Shown: positions 9,313 to 17,887, numbered from the stretch's first letter. The stretch is DNA of 64,000 nucleotides from Clostridium mediterraneense (GCF_900091705.1 NZ_LT594782.1:1-64000); one strand, 5' to 3'. Notes: a model not told the origin generated them from the letters alone. Program-made: numbers and translations.

Positions 9313-9633
9313 ATGTTAGATATTAAATATAAAGAATTGACACAAGAAGAGGCAAAAAGAAATCTAGATGAGAATATGGATATATTACTTGTCGATGTAA
9401 GAGAAGTAGAAGAATTTAATGCAGGTCATATAGAAGGAGCAGAACTTATTCCACTTGGTGAAGTTGAGGAAGCTTTTGCTAATATGGATATAGATAAAGA
9501 TACTGAAATATATTTATATTGTAGAAGTGGAAGAAGAAGTGAAGTTGCAACACTTGCATTAGCAGATATGGGCTTTACTAATGCTTATAATATAGGTGGA
9601 GTTTTAGATTGGAAATATGGATTAGTAAAATAA
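9313..9633 (+). CDS. Rhodanese-domain protein
   Basis: A 106-residue single rhodanese domain. It has LLVDVREVEEFNAGHIEGA, the standard CH2A-like stretch, followed by the active-site loop YCRSGRRSEVA with the catalytic cysteine, and ends with NIGGVLDWKYG. Rhodaneses carry persulfide sulfur on this cysteine for thiol or cyanide acceptors. AAAGGATG stands eight bases before the ATG. It is a single-gene unit, and the physiological sulfur acceptor is unknown. Confidence 0.9.
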   Translation: MLDIKYKELTQEEAKRNLDENMDILLVDVREVEEFNAGHIEGAELIPLGEVEEAFANMDIDKDTEIYLYCRSGRRSEVATLALADMGFTNAYNIGGVLDWKYGLVK

Positions 9634-9654
9634 TAAATATTTTATAATACATAT

Positions 9655-9702
9655 TAAAAAAGGACCAGCTTTAGAGATAATCTAAAGGCTAGTCTTTTTT
9701 TG
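9655..9702 (+). terminator. Bidirectional terminator between the rhodanese and NlpC/P60 genes
   Basis: Arms GGACCAGCTTTAGA and TCTAAAGGCTAGTC with T runs available on both strands. It serves both convergent genes. Confidence 0.8.
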
Positions 9703-9704
9703 TT

Positions 9705-10904
9705 TTATAAGATTCTTCTTGCAGCTGAAATATTACTTAAATTCCATGAAGAGATATCTACATTTTGACCTGGTCTTGGAGCTTGGATATATTGTCCTCC
9801 CCCTATGTATATAGCAACATGATATGGAGCTGAAGGATCACCCCAGAATATTAAATCTCCAGGTTCTAAATCATTAGTTGATACAGGTGTACCAGCATCG
9901 ATTTGACTATATGTTGAATCACCTATTTCGTAACCAAAATGAGCATAAACATAATGAGTTAATCCACTACAATCAAATGCATTTGGTCCAAGTGCTCCCC
10001 AGACATATGGTCTTCCAAGGAAATTCATAGCATATGAAACTATTTGTTGTTGCATTGATGAAGCATTATTATGATTTGCTTGTACCTTATTTTGAGTTTG
10101 TGAATTATTTTTTTGTATTTGTTGAATTTTATTTTGGCTATTATTTATAGCTGAGTTAATTTTATTTTGAAGCTCAGCTGAAGATACATTAGTTTTTAAA
10201 TTTTGAAGTGTATTAACTGCATCATTTACCTCTGATATTGTTTTTGCATTAGAAAGTATAGCAAGTGATTGTTCTGCTCTTTCTTCAATATTTTGAAGAT
10301 TTTGTTTTGAATCAGATTGTTGTGACTCTAATGTAGCTAAAAGTTTTTCAGCTTCAACCTTTTGTGTATTAAGTGAATTTAATTGAGCTTCATTAGAAGA
10401 TTTTAGTTCATTTAATTTTTTAGCTGTTTCTTCCATTGAATTTTTAGCTGCCTGTGTTCTATTTACAGTTTGTGCATCAATTTGCATAAGCTTATTCATT
10501 GCAAACATTCTTGAAATAAATTGAGAAAGATTCTCTGAAGTTATAAGCATTGATATAAGATTAGCATTACTACTATTTTGATAAATAGATTTTATTCTGC
10601 TGGCTTCTTGTGCTAAAGCTTCATTATATTCTTTTGTAAATATATCTAATTGTTTTTGAGTTTGTCCAATTTCTATATTATTTTGATTTATTGCTCTTGT
10701 TAAATTTGAAATACTATTACTTATTTTTTCTAAGTTTATTTGAGCATTTTGGACATCTTCAGTTGCTTTATTATAAGCAGTTTTAGCACTTTGGATACTT
10801 TGAGTTGTGTCATTAGTAGTTTTTGATGGTGCTGCTAATGCAATTGTGCTTGCACCTCCTAGCATACTTAAAGTAAGTAAGCAGGTTATAGCTGTTTTTT
10901 TCAT
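9705..10904 (-). CDS. Secreted NlpC/P60 endopeptidase with coiled coil (CwlO/PcsB-like)
   Basis: A 399-residue protein. A signal peptide (residues 1-25, cleavage near ALAA) is followed by a long coiled coil (about 35-270) and a C-terminal NlpC/P60 domain. Catalytic Cys312 lies in NAFDCSG and His362 in PYHVAIYIG. The layout matches CwlO/PcsB-type cell-elongation or division endopeptidases that are switched on through their coiled coil by FtsEX; no ftsEX is present here. The NlpC/P60 domain is nearly identical to that of the protein at 22538-24358. No ribosome-binding site is close to the ATG. The nearest good one, AAGGAGG, lies 38 bases upstream across a 9-bp hairpin. Confidence 0.85.
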   Translation of the reverse strand: MKKTAITCLLTLSMLGGASTIALAAPSKTTNDTTQSIQSAKTAYNKATEDVQNAQINLEKISNSISNLTRAINQNNIEIGQTQKQLDIFTKEYNEALAQEASRIKSIYQNSSNANLISMLITSENLSQFISRMFAMNKLMQIDAQTVNRTQAAKNSMEETAKKLNELKSSNEAQLNSLNTQKVEAEKLLATLESQQSDSKQNLQNIEERAEQSLAILSNAKTISEVNDAVNTLQNLKTNVSSAELQNKINSAINNSQNKIQQIQKNNSQTQNKVQANHNNASSMQQQIVSYAMNFLGRPYVWGALGPNAFDCSGLTHYVYAHFGYEIGDSTYSQIDAGTPVSTNDLEPGDLIFWGDPSAPYHVAIYIGGGQYIQAPRPGQNVDISSWNLSNISAARRIL

Positions 10905-10950
10905 TGATATTTTCTATAGATAAAACTTTATTATCTATATTTCCTCCTTA
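10905..10950 (-). promoter_or_regulatory. Leader hairpin between Shine-Dalgarno and start codon
   Basis: In the mRNA (minus strand), AAGGAGG at 10949-10943 is followed by a perfect 9-bp stem (10931-10939 pairing with 10915-10923, seven-base loop) and then the ATG at 10904. If the stem forms, the effective spacing drops from 38 to about 13 bases. An in-frame stop just upstream rules out an earlier start next to the ribosome-binding site. Confidence 0.5.
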
Positions 10951-11013
10951 TGTTTATGAATTTGAAACTTTATTAATAAAGCTTGTACATTTTTTTAATA
11001 GTTATTTTAAACA

Positions 11014-11050
11014 TAGTTACCATTATACATAATGGTAACTAAAAAGTCTA
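11014..11050 (-). promoter_or_regulatory. Promoter overlapped by a 28-bp palindromic operator
   Basis: On the minus strand, -35 TAGACT (11050-11045) and -10 TATAAT (11027-11022) are 17 bases apart. A perfect palindrome with 13-bp arms and a two-base centre (11014-11041; half-site TAGTTACCATTAT) covers the -10 and most of the spacer. This is where a repressor would sit. Transcription would begin near 11014 and give a leader of about 110 bases before the NlpC/P60 gene. The cognate regulator is not identified. Confidence 0.6.
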
Positions 11051-11306
11051 TTTTTAGTAATTAGATATTCCATATATATAATTTTATGTAAGTCAATTTT
11101 AATTATATGGATTTAATGATATTTTAAATTCATATTAAAGAAATAAATGTATTTTACTATTCGATAAAGATATATCTAAATATACTAAACAAAAATAAAG
11201 TAATTATAGTAAAAACTAATATATTAATAAGAATATATTAAAAAATGCTTTAATCATGAAAATATTAGTTTACATAGCAATAAGTGCTAAAGTGGATATC
11301 TTTTTA

Positions 11307-11315
11307 TGTTATAAT
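11307..11315 (+). promoter_or_regulatory. Extended -10 promoter of the terD-like gene
   Basis: TGTTATAAT gives a consensus TATAAT with the upstream TG of an extended -10 element, about 45 bases before the ribosome-binding site. The -35 region is poor, as is usual for extended -10 promoters. Confidence 0.5.
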
Positions 11316-11368
11316 ATATTTATAAAAACAAAGGAAGAAGATATTTTTATGGAATGTGGAGGGGAAAT

Positions 11369-11953
11369 ATGTCAGGAATATTAAATTTACAAAAAAATGA
11401 TATTTTAGATTTAACAAAGAAAGATCCATCTTTAAATAATATAATGCTTGCAGCAGGATGGGATGTTGCAAAGAAAGGTTTCTTTAGTTTTGCAGCTCAT
11501 GATTATGATTTAGATTTAGTTGCGTTACTTTTAGATGAAAATGATAAGTTACTTGGTAGAAGTGCTATAATATATTTTAAAAATCAAAGAGAAAAAGGTA
11601 TCTTTTTACATGGAGATAATAGAACAGGGGCTGGAGATGGTGATGATGAAATGATTTCAGTAACATTATCAGAAATAGAACCTAGATGTAAGAAGATTGT
11701 TTTTGCAATTACAATTTATGATGCTGTTAAGAGAAATCAAAGTTTTGAAAAAGTTAAAAATGCTTATATAAGACTTTTAAATGAAGATAAAGGTCATCAG
11801 GAAATATGTAGATTTAATTTATCAGAGAGCGGAGAAAATAAGACTGCTTTAATATTTGCAGAGTTAAATAGAGTAGAAAATGATTGGAGCTTTAAAGCTG
11901 TAGGTGAGCTTATGAATGGTTCTATATCAACACTTGCTCAAAGATATGTATAG
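11369..11953 (+). CDS. TerD-family protein
   Basis: A 194-residue TerD/CABP-type protein. It has the N-terminal LQKNDILDLTK, AAGWDVAKK and LDLVALLLDEN segments and the calcium-binding signature GDNRTGAGDGDDEMI. TerD proteins occur in tellurite-resistance and general stress clusters. This is a lone copy without terA/B/C/E neighbours, so the biochemical role is open. The ATG at 11369 follows GGAGGGG directly. The longer frame from 11354 would run through that ribosome-binding site. Confidence 0.85.
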   Translation: MSGILNLQKNDILDLTKKDPSLNNIMLAAGWDVAKKGFFSFAAHDYDLDLVALLLDENDKLLGRSAIIYFKNQREKGIFLHGDNRTGAGDGDDEMISVTLSEIEPRCKKIVFAITIYDAVKRNQSFEKVKNAYIRLLNEDKGHQEICRFNLSESGENKTALIFAELNRVENDWSFKAVGELMNGSISTLAQRYV

Positions 11954-12002
11954 TAAAAGATAAATTAACTAATCTTATTAAATATTAGTTTTATATTTAT
12001 AA

Positions 12003-12050
12003 AGAAAAAAGAACTTACTTAAATTATTTTAAGTAGTTCTTTTTATTTTT
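12003..12050 (-). terminator. Bidirectional terminator between terD-like gene and 12053-12829
   Basis: Arms AAGAACTTACTTAAA and TTTAAGTAGTTCTT with A and T runs on both flanks. Confidence 0.75.
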
Positions 12051-12052
12051 AA

Positions 12053-12829
12053 TTAATCTATTTTATTACCATTTTTATCAAGTTCAAAGCTCTCTATTAT
12101 GTCTCCATCCTTATATGATTTAGTGAATATATAATTATTATTTATATCTATAGTAGTTGAATAGATAATTCTTTTACCATTTTCTAAGCCTTCTATTTCA
12201 CCTTCCCAATTTGGAAATTTATCATTTATGGATTTATTTATAAGATCTACTGGTATATCTAGATATTCTTTTTTTACATGCTCAATATTTATATTAGCAT
12301 TTCTATTTATAGTTTCTAAGTATTCTTTAGCTTGATTTAATTGCTGTGTTTCTATATCTTTGTATATACCTTTAGAATTATTAAGTTTATCTATATATTT
12401 TTTAGGAAAAATTTTATTATAATTTTTATCATCAAGTAGTTCTATATATTCTAGCTCTTTATATCTATTATTATTAGAGTTTAATTCATATTTTATAACG
12501 GTAGGAACTAAACTAGCTCCTGAAATTAGGTTAAATTCATTATCTTGAAATTCAAAATTAGAAACACTAGAAATAAGATAAACAGTTAAGATTTCATCCT
12601 TTATTTCTTTTCCAAGAGTTATATGACCTTCTGTAGTAAGCTCAGTTTTAGAATATCTTTCACCAGTCGCTTTTATGGATTTACTAATTTGTTTTTCTAA
12701 ATCTTCCTCTTTTATTATGAATTTTGTGTCTGTTGAAGTAGTCTTTTCTTTAATATTTTCTTTTGAAAATAAATTTAAAAATATAATTATAAATAATAAG
12801 GGAAGAAAGATAATAAAAATCTTTTTCAT
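12053..12829 (-). CDS. Secreted or anchored protein resembling the BlaR1 sensor tail
   Basis: A 258-residue protein with an N-terminal hydrophobic anchor (residues 4-21) and an external domain. The stretches ATGERYSKTELTTEGHITLG, LTVYLISSV and FNLISGASLVPTVIKYE resemble, to my eye, the extracytoplasmic region following the membrane peptidase part of clostridial BlaR1-like proteins. Here it stands alone. The ATG at 12829 has GGAGGA eight bases upstream. The in-frame ATG at 12844 precedes that site. A scaffold or sensor role is inference. Confidence 0.55.
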   Translation of the reverse strand: MKKIFIIFLPLLFIIIFLNLFSKENIKEKTTSTDTKFIIKEEDLEKQISKSIKATGERYSKTELTTEGHITLGKEIKDEILTVYLISSVSNFEFQDNEFNLISGASLVPTVIKYELNSNNNRYKELEYIELLDDKNYNKIFPKKYIDKLNNSKGIYKDIETQQLNQAKEYLETINRNANINIEHVKKEYLDIPVDLINKSINDKFPNWEGEIEGLENGKRIIYSTTIDINNNYIFTKSYKDGDIIESFELDKNGNKID

Positions 12830-12991
12830 AATGGATTCCTCCAAATTTAATAATCAATTAAATTATACAATTTTTTAGTGAGTTTTGGACAATAATGTAC
12901 AAATTGTAATGTAAAAGTAATAGTTAGAAAGATAGATTCTAAGATGTTATAATGATATATATTTTAATTTAACAAAGGAGAAAATAATTTG

Positions 12992-13600
12992 ATGAAATAT
13001 GGAAAAATTATTATTGCTACTATAGTAGTTTTATTAGGAATACTATTCTTTGGAAGAGATATTTTAAATAAATCTTCAATTAAAAAAGTGGATTTAAATA
13101 AAAATGAGGAGCTAACACAGCTTACAAATCCACCAAAAGGTTCTATAAAAGCTACTGTAGATAGAGATGTAGATGGAGATACAGTAATAGTTACAACAGA
13201 AAGTGGACAAAAAATGGATGTAAGGCTTTTACTTGTTGATACACCAGAAACTAAACATCCTAATATGGGAGTACAAAAGTATGGTAAAGAAGCATCAGAG
13301 TTTACTTCAAGGAATTTAAAAAAAGGACAAGTTGTTTATTTAGAACAAGATGTAGAAAAGAAAGATAAGTATAATAGAGATCTTGCTTATATCTGGTTTA
13401 AGGATAATGGAAAGTGGATAATGATAAATGAAGCTTTAGTGGCAAATGGTCTTGCAAGAGTTGCTTATGTATATGAAAGTAAGAAATATCTTTCAAAATT
13501 AGAGGAGCTTCAAAATAAAGCTAAAGAAGAGAAACTTAATATATGGAGTAAACCAGGGTATGTAACAAATAGAGGCTTTAATATGAATGTGTATAATTAA
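12992..13600 (+). CDS. Secreted or membrane-anchored thermonuclease-family nuclease
   Basis: A 202-residue protein with an N-terminal signal-anchor helix (about 5-22) and a staphylococcal-nuclease fold. Calcium-site aspartates lie in DRDVDGDT. The catalytic arginine lies in VRLLLVDTPET, the glutamate in YGKEAS and the second arginine in KYNRDLAYIW. It should cleave DNA or RNA outside the cell with calcium. AAAGGAG lies 11 bases before the ATG at 12992. A TTG at 12989 is equally possible and changes one residue. It is a single-gene unit. Confidence 0.9.
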   Translation: MKYGKIIIATIVVLLGILFFGRDILNKSSIKKVDLNKNEELTQLTNPPKGSIKATVDRDVDGDTVIVTTESGQKMDVRLLLVDTPETKHPNMGVQKYGKEASEFTSRNLKKGQVVYLEQDVEKKDKYNRDLAYIWFKDNGKWIMINEALVANGLARVAYVYESKKYLSKLEELQNKAKEEKLNIWSKPGYVTNRGFNMNVYN

Positions 13601-13667
13601 AAAAATAGTTACAATGGTTACAGTTGATTTTACATATTTGTTAGATAATAAAGAGTAAATAGTAATT

Positions 13668-13698
13668 AATAAGACTTGTTTAGCAAGTCTTATTTTTA
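13668..13698 (+). terminator. Terminator of the nuclease gene
   Basis: Hairpin AATAAGACTTG/CAAGTCTTATT followed by T residues. Confidence 0.75.
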
Positions 13699-13780
13699 TA
13701 GAATTAAATTATCAATAAATATGAATTTTCAAATATAAATATGTAAATTAAACATAAGAAAAAATTAGGGAGATAAGATT

Positions 13781-14215
13781 ATGAATAAGATGATTGGAAA
13801 AGTAGTAGTTGGAGCTATAGTTGTACTTTTAGGAGTGTATGTATTTTATCCAACAAAGAATGTACAAGCAAAACCAAAGAATTCAGCTCCTATTGTAAAT
13901 AAATATGTAACACTTGAGTCTAAACCTCAAAAAGCACAATCAAATCAACCAGGAGTTACTATTACTGTAAGCCAAGAAGCTGCAAATTCAGGAGTTGTAA
14001 AAAACTTTAAACAAGCTTTAATTAATAAGTATAGTGGAGATGGAAGTGTTCAAATATATATTTCACAAGCTTCAGGAGTACTAGGAGGACCAGAGCAAGT
14101 AAATTATGATGTAACTATAAATGGTCATTTAACAACAGGACTTATTGCAAAGAGAAATGTTACATTACAAGGTTTTACAACAACTAAGACAATGTCAGCA
14201 GTACAATTTAGTTAA
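13781..14215 (+). CDS. Secreted protein of unknown function, 144 residues
   Basis: A hydrophobic N-terminus (residues 5-22) ending near NVQA looks like a signal peptide. A proline/glutamine-rich stretch follows, then a small domain of about 90 residues with alternating beta-like segments (VQIYISQASGVL, VNYDVTINGHLTTGL). AGGGAG precedes the ATG. It is flanked by terminators on both sides and is therefore monocistronic. No catalytic motif or recognised family is visible. Confidence 0.65.
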   Translation: MNKMIGKVVVGAIVVLLGVYVFYPTKNVQAKPKNSAPIVNKYVTLESKPQKAQSNQPGVTITVSQEAANSGVVKNFKQALINKYSGDGSVQIYISQASGVLGGPEQVNYDVTINGHLTTGLIAKRNVTLQGFTTTKTMSAVQFS

Positions 14216-14220
14216 TATAA

Positions 14221-14250
14221 AAAACTACCTTATTAAAGGTAGTTTTTTAT
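14221..14250 (+). terminator. Terminator of the 144-residue protein gene
   Basis: Hairpin AAAACTACCTT/AAGGTAGTTTT followed by T residues, six bases after the stop codon. Confidence 0.8.
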
Positions 14251-14387
14251 TTATATAAATTTATTATTATTTTATTTAAAAAATTCATATGGATTTCACA
14301 TTGTATTCATTGTAAATATATTTAAGGAGAGTATTATAAGACTTGTAAATAACAAAAAAATTATGAGAATTGTTGAGAGGTAATTTT

Positions 14388-14675
14388 ATGAGAGGTAAAT
14401 TGAGAAAAATGCTAAGTTTTGCAAAAACCAATTTACAGGGTTATATGGGAAAAGAAAAATCTGAATTACTTACTAAAGAGATAAAAGTAGTTAGAGAAAT
14501 AGAGTTTAATAAAAATCATGTAGATAAAGAAAAGTTCTCAGATGAATTTGTATCAAACCTAAATAAGATGAAGGATATAACAGGTAATACTCTTGAAAAT
14601 GCTGAGGATGCTCTTAGAAGCTTTAAGGATATCAATTTTGATTACCTAGTTTCAGAGAATAATGTCAGCAGATAA
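14388..14675 (+). CDS. Small charged helical protein of unknown function
   Basis: A 95-residue protein, lysine- and glutamate-rich, predicted by eye to be mostly helical (ELLTKEIKVVREIEFNKNHV, then NTLENAEDALRSF). It has no signal peptide or membrane segment. The ATG at 14388 follows GAGAGG. The TTG at 14370 lies ahead of that ribosome-binding site and was rejected. I do not recognise a family. It lies 400 bases upstream of a two-component system but shows no operon link to it. Confidence 0.55.
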   Translation: MRGKLRKMLSFAKTNLQGYMGKEKSELLTKEIKVVREIEFNKNHVDKEKFSDEFVSNLNKMKDITGNTLENAEDALRSFKDINFDYLVSENNVSR

Positions 14676-14885
14676 AATATTAACTTTATAGATAAGCGTC
14701 AATTGGTGGGTTCAAAGGATATTATGAGAATGCTATATTAAGTTTACTTAATATAGGAGAGGTAAAGTTTAAAAATTTTATCTAATAAGGAAAGTAATAA
14801 AGAAAAATTAAAGTAACACAAAATCATGTATTTTCTCCAAAGATATAAAGTATAAAAGGTAAATGGGTTAACATTATAACTAAAT

Positions 14886-14927
14886 ATTAAAATTCTAATT
14901 TAAAAATTCTAATTTAAAAATTCTAAT
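14886..14927. repeat. Three tandem copies of a 14-bp unit
   Basis: The unit AATTCTAATTTAAA recurs three times, the last copy diverging. It lies immediately upstream of a strong hairpin. Confidence 0.7.
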
Positions 14928-14929
14928 AC

Positions 14930-14968
14930 AAAGGAGGGGATATCTCGGGTTGAGATATCCTCTTCTTT
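14930..14968 (+). terminator. Strong hairpin, probable terminator
   Basis: Arms AAAGGAGGGGATATCTC and GAGATATCCTCTTCTTT (two G-U pairs, five-base loop). It is followed by TTGTT rather than a pure T run, so termination is likely but not certain. Confidence 0.6.
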
Positions 14969-15082
14969 GTTAAAAAAGATATTTTATAAGATTATATAAA
15001 TTGAATTAAAAATATTAATTATATATAATTTTATAAAAGATATAGTTTAATTTAATAAGTAAATATTATAAGGAGATAGCAA

Positions 15083-15763
15083 ATGAAGAAAATTTTAGTA
15101 GTAGAAGATGATTTACAAATACAAGAACTTATTAAAGAATTTTTAAAGGCACAAAATTATCTTGTAGATACAGCAGATGATGGGGTACTTGGATATGAAA
15201 AGGTAAAAAATAATGAATATGATCTTATAATAATGGATGTTATGATGCCTAATATGGATGGATATTCTTTATGTAAGATGATTAGGGCAATAAGTAAAAC
15301 TCCTATTATATTTTTAACAGCCCTTAGTGAGGAACAGGATGAAATTAAAGGTTTTGAATTAGAATGTGATGATTTTATAACAAAGCCATTTTCATTTAAC
15401 ATACTTATAAAAAGAGTTAATGCAGTTTTAAGAAGAAGTGAAACTTTAAGTTCTGATAATGAAGATAGTAATGAACTTGTATTTGAAACTTTAAAGTTAG
15501 ATAAGGATAGTTATAAAGTTTATGTAGATGAAGAGGAATGTGAGTTTACATTAAAAGAGTTTAATATATTAAAAAATCTTATAGAGTTTTATCCAAGGGT
15601 TATAACTAGAGAACAACTTATGGATAAAGTTTGGGGATATGAGTACTATGGAGAGATGAGAGTAATAGATGCACATATTAAGAATATAAGAAAGAAAATA
15701 AGCAAAAATTATATAAAGACAGTAAAAGGAGTAGGATATGTACTTGAAAAAGTTATGGAATAA
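15083..15763 (+). CDS. OmpR-family response regulator
   Basis: A 226-residue protein. The receiver domain (1-120) has acidic residues E8/D9/D10, phosphoacceptor Asp52 in IIMDVMMPNMDG, Thr79 and Lys101 in FITKPFS. A linker and an OmpR-type winged helix follow, with LKEFNILKNLI and the recognition region VIDAHIKNIRKKI. AAGGAGA precedes the ATG. The histidine kinase gene begins inside its 3' end (26-bp overlap), so the two form a coupled two-component system. No output gene is adjacent, so the signal is unknown. Confidence 0.9.
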   Translation: MKKILVVEDDLQIQELIKEFLKAQNYLVDTADDGVLGYEKVKNNEYDLIIMDVMMPNMDGYSLCKMIRAISKTPIIFLTALSEEQDEIKGFELECDDFITKPFSFNILIKRVNAVLRRSETLSSDNEDSNELVFETLKLDKDSYKVYVDEEECEFTLKEFNILKNLIEFYPRVITREQLMDKVWGYEYYGEMRVIDAHIKNIRKKISKNYIKTVKGVGYVLEKVME

Positions 15764-17171
15764 TTTAGGTATAAGTAATAAAGTATTCTTTACTTCATCT
15801 ATTCTAGTTATTTTAAGTACAATTGTAATATATAGTGCGCTTTATAGTTTATTTCCAAGAGCATATTTATTCTATAAATCAACAGTTGCTGTAAATGGAG
15901 TAAATTTAATTTTAGATAAATATAAAAATGCCCCTAATCTAAATATGATGTTTGAAGATCTTAATAGGTTTTCCTATGTTGATAATATAGATATTATGGT
16001 AAAGAGTAATAATGGACTTGTATATATTAGTAGTAGATTTTTTGAAGATTTTTCTGATAGTAAATTTAGTCCAACTGAAGGAAAATTAATAGAAGAGAAA
16101 TTTTCTTGTGATGGAGTAATAAAACAAATTAATTTCTATTCAAATGCCATAAATCAAAATTTAACTCTTGAAATTAGAATACCACTTCAACCAATAGAGC
16201 AGGTTTCAAGTGTTATGTTAATATTTATGCCAATAGTTATAGGAATTACAATATTTATATCTATAGCAAGTGCATATTTTTATTCTAAATCAGTAACTAA
16301 ACCTTTACTAAAAATAAATAATATAGCAAAATCTATGTCAAAATTAGATTTTTCTAAAAAATTAGAGGTGCAAGGAAATGATGAACTTGCAGAACTTTCA
16401 GCTAGTCTTAATGAGATGGGAAATAACCTTGAGAGAAATATAAGGCAGCTTGAAGAAACTAATAAGCAGCTTTTAAGTGATATAGAAAAGGAAAGAATAG
16501 CTGAGAAAAAGAGAAGAGAGTTTATTGGAACTATCTCACATGAATTAAAATCACCTATAACAATAATAAGTGGGCAATTAGAAGGTATGATATATAATAT
16601 AGGAGCTTTTAAAGATAGAGATAAATATCTTAGAAAAAGTTATGAAGTTATAGCTGAAATGAGAGACCTTGTGGGAGAAATTTTAGAGATTAATAAATAT
16701 GAATCTGAAGGTTTTAGAGTAGAGATGGAAAGAATAAATGTTACTGATATGATAAAGGCAGCTATTGAGAAACAATCATTTTATGCAAAAGAAAATAATA
16801 TAAAAATTATTTCAGATATAGATCAATGTATATATATTTATGCTGATATGAAGTTATTTAAAAAGGTTTTAGATAATATTATAAGTAATTCTGTGAAATA
16901 TTCAAAAGATGATGATATTATAGTAAGTTTAAAAAATAAAGATAAAGTGATAATTGAAGTAAAAAATAAATCTGAAGAATTAACTAATGAGGAACTTAAA
17001 AATGTATTTACACCTTTTTATAGACTTGAGAAATCTAGAAATAGAAAAACAGGTGGAAGTGGTCTTGGACTGTTTATAGTTAAAAATATATTAGATAAAC
17101 ATAGTAATATGACTTATGGTATGGAATCAAATAATGGGGTAGTGACTTTTAGAGTAGAAATAGAAAAGTAG
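15738..17171 (+). CDS. Sensor histidine kinase (HAMP, HisKA, HATPase)
   Basis: A 477-residue protein. The first membrane helix spans about 17-38, and an outer sensor region of about 120 residues follows. The second helix lies near 160-182 and leads into a HAMP linker. The dimerisation/phosphoacceptor domain has His268 in FIGTISHELKSPI. The ATP-binding domain has the N box DNIISNSVKYS and the G box GGSGLGLFIVKNIL. The ATG lies within the end of the response-regulator gene, with AAAAGGAG six bases upstream. The layout resembles wall- or antibiotic-sensing kinases (VanS-like), but the ligand is unknown. Confidence 0.9.
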   Translation: MYLKKLWNNLGISNKVFFTSSILVILSTIVIYSALYSLFPRAYLFYKSTVAVNGVNLILDKYKNAPNLNMMFEDLNRFSYVDNIDIMVKSNNGLVYISSRFFEDFSDSKFSPTEGKLIEEKFSCDGVIKQINFYSNAINQNLTLEIRIPLQPIEQVSSVMLIFMPIVIGITIFISIASAYFYSKSVTKPLLKINNIAKSMSKLDFSKKLEVQGNDELAELSASLNEMGNNLERNIRQLEETNKQLLSDIEKERIAEKKRREFIGTISHELKSPITIISGQLEGMIYNIGAFKDRDKYLRKSYEVIAEMRDLVGEILEINKYESEGFRVEMERINVTDMIKAAIEKQSFYAKENNIKIISDIDQCIYIYADMKLFKKVLDNIISNSVKYSKDDDIIVSLKNKDKVIIEVKNKSEELTNEELKNVFTPFYRLEKSRNRKTGGSGLGLFIVKNILDKHSNMTYGMESNNGVVTFRVEIEK

Positions 17172-17263
17172 AAAATATCAAAATTAAAAAGAAAATAAGA
17201 ATATTAAGTAAAACATACTTATATATTAATAAAGATATTATTAATAATTTTTATGAGGTTTTT

Positions 17264-17821
17264 ATGGGAGATATAAATTTAGTTGCTGAGGAAAAGTGGA
17301 TTTTATATGGAATAATAATTATATTTATAGCTGCCGCAATTATTCATTTTTTATATGATTTAACAGGAAATAATACTATAGTTGGATTTTTTTCTCCTGT
17401 TAATGAAAGTATATGGGAGCATCTTAAAATGGTTATTATACCGATAATATTTTGGTGGGGAATTTATTATTTATTTAAAAATGGAATTTATAATATTAAT
17501 GGTGATAGGTGGTTTACAGGACTTTTAGTATCATTAGTAACAAGCCTAATAATAATTCCTTTGTTATATTATTTTTATACTGAAGCCTTTGGTATAAAGA
17601 ATCTTTTTATAGATATATTAATAACTTTTTTATCTATTTTATTTGGACAGTTACTAGGCCTACATATTTATAAAAATTATAATGGAATAGATGCAAATAT
17701 TGCTATAATAATAATTACATTAATAGTTATAGTCTTTATAATATTTACAGTATATACGCCTAGACTACCAATTTTTAAAGATGGTGTTACTAAAACTTAT
17801 GGAATATTATCTAAGAAATAA
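17264..17821 (+). CDS. Integral membrane protein, DUF6512-like
   Basis: A 185-residue protein with about five membrane helices. The segment FFSPVNESIWEHLKM after the first helix is characteristic of a family of clostridial membrane proteins that I recall as DUF6512. TGAGGT precedes the ATG. It starts 92 bases after the kinase stop and could be read through from the two-component operon. A terminator follows. The function of the family is unknown. Confidence 0.65.
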   Translation: MGDINLVAEEKWILYGIIIIFIAAAIIHFLYDLTGNNTIVGFFSPVNESIWEHLKMVIIPIIFWWGIYYLFKNGIYNINGDRWFTGLLVSLVTSLIIIPLLYYFYTEAFGIKNLFIDILITFLSILFGQLLGLHIYKNYNGIDANIAIIIITLIVIVFIIFTVYTPRLPIFKDGVTKTYGILSKK

Positions 17822-17834
17822 GTAAATAGTAAAT

Positions 17835-17870
17835 AAAAAAGAATCCTATAATTTTGTAGGATTCTTTTTA
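17835..17870 (+). terminator. Terminator after the DUF6512-like gene
   Basis: Hairpin AAGAATCCTA/TAGGATTCTT with T residues. It can also serve the convergent gene on the minus strand. Confidence 0.75.
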
Positions 17871-17887
17871 GTTTATAATAAGAATTT

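Larger units (their letters stand above)
14676..15082 (+). other. Non-coding stretch with palindrome, tandem repeat and terminator
   Basis: About 400 bases without a credible gene. It holds a 24-bp palindrome at 14733-14756 (11-bp arms, half-site CTATATTAAGT, two-base centre), a GGAGAGG motif not followed by a start in an open frame, the three-copy repeat at 14886-14927 and the hairpin at 14930-14968. The order palindrome, ribosome-binding-like motif, repeat and terminator suggests a small RNA or a decayed gene. This is inference. Confidence 0.4.
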
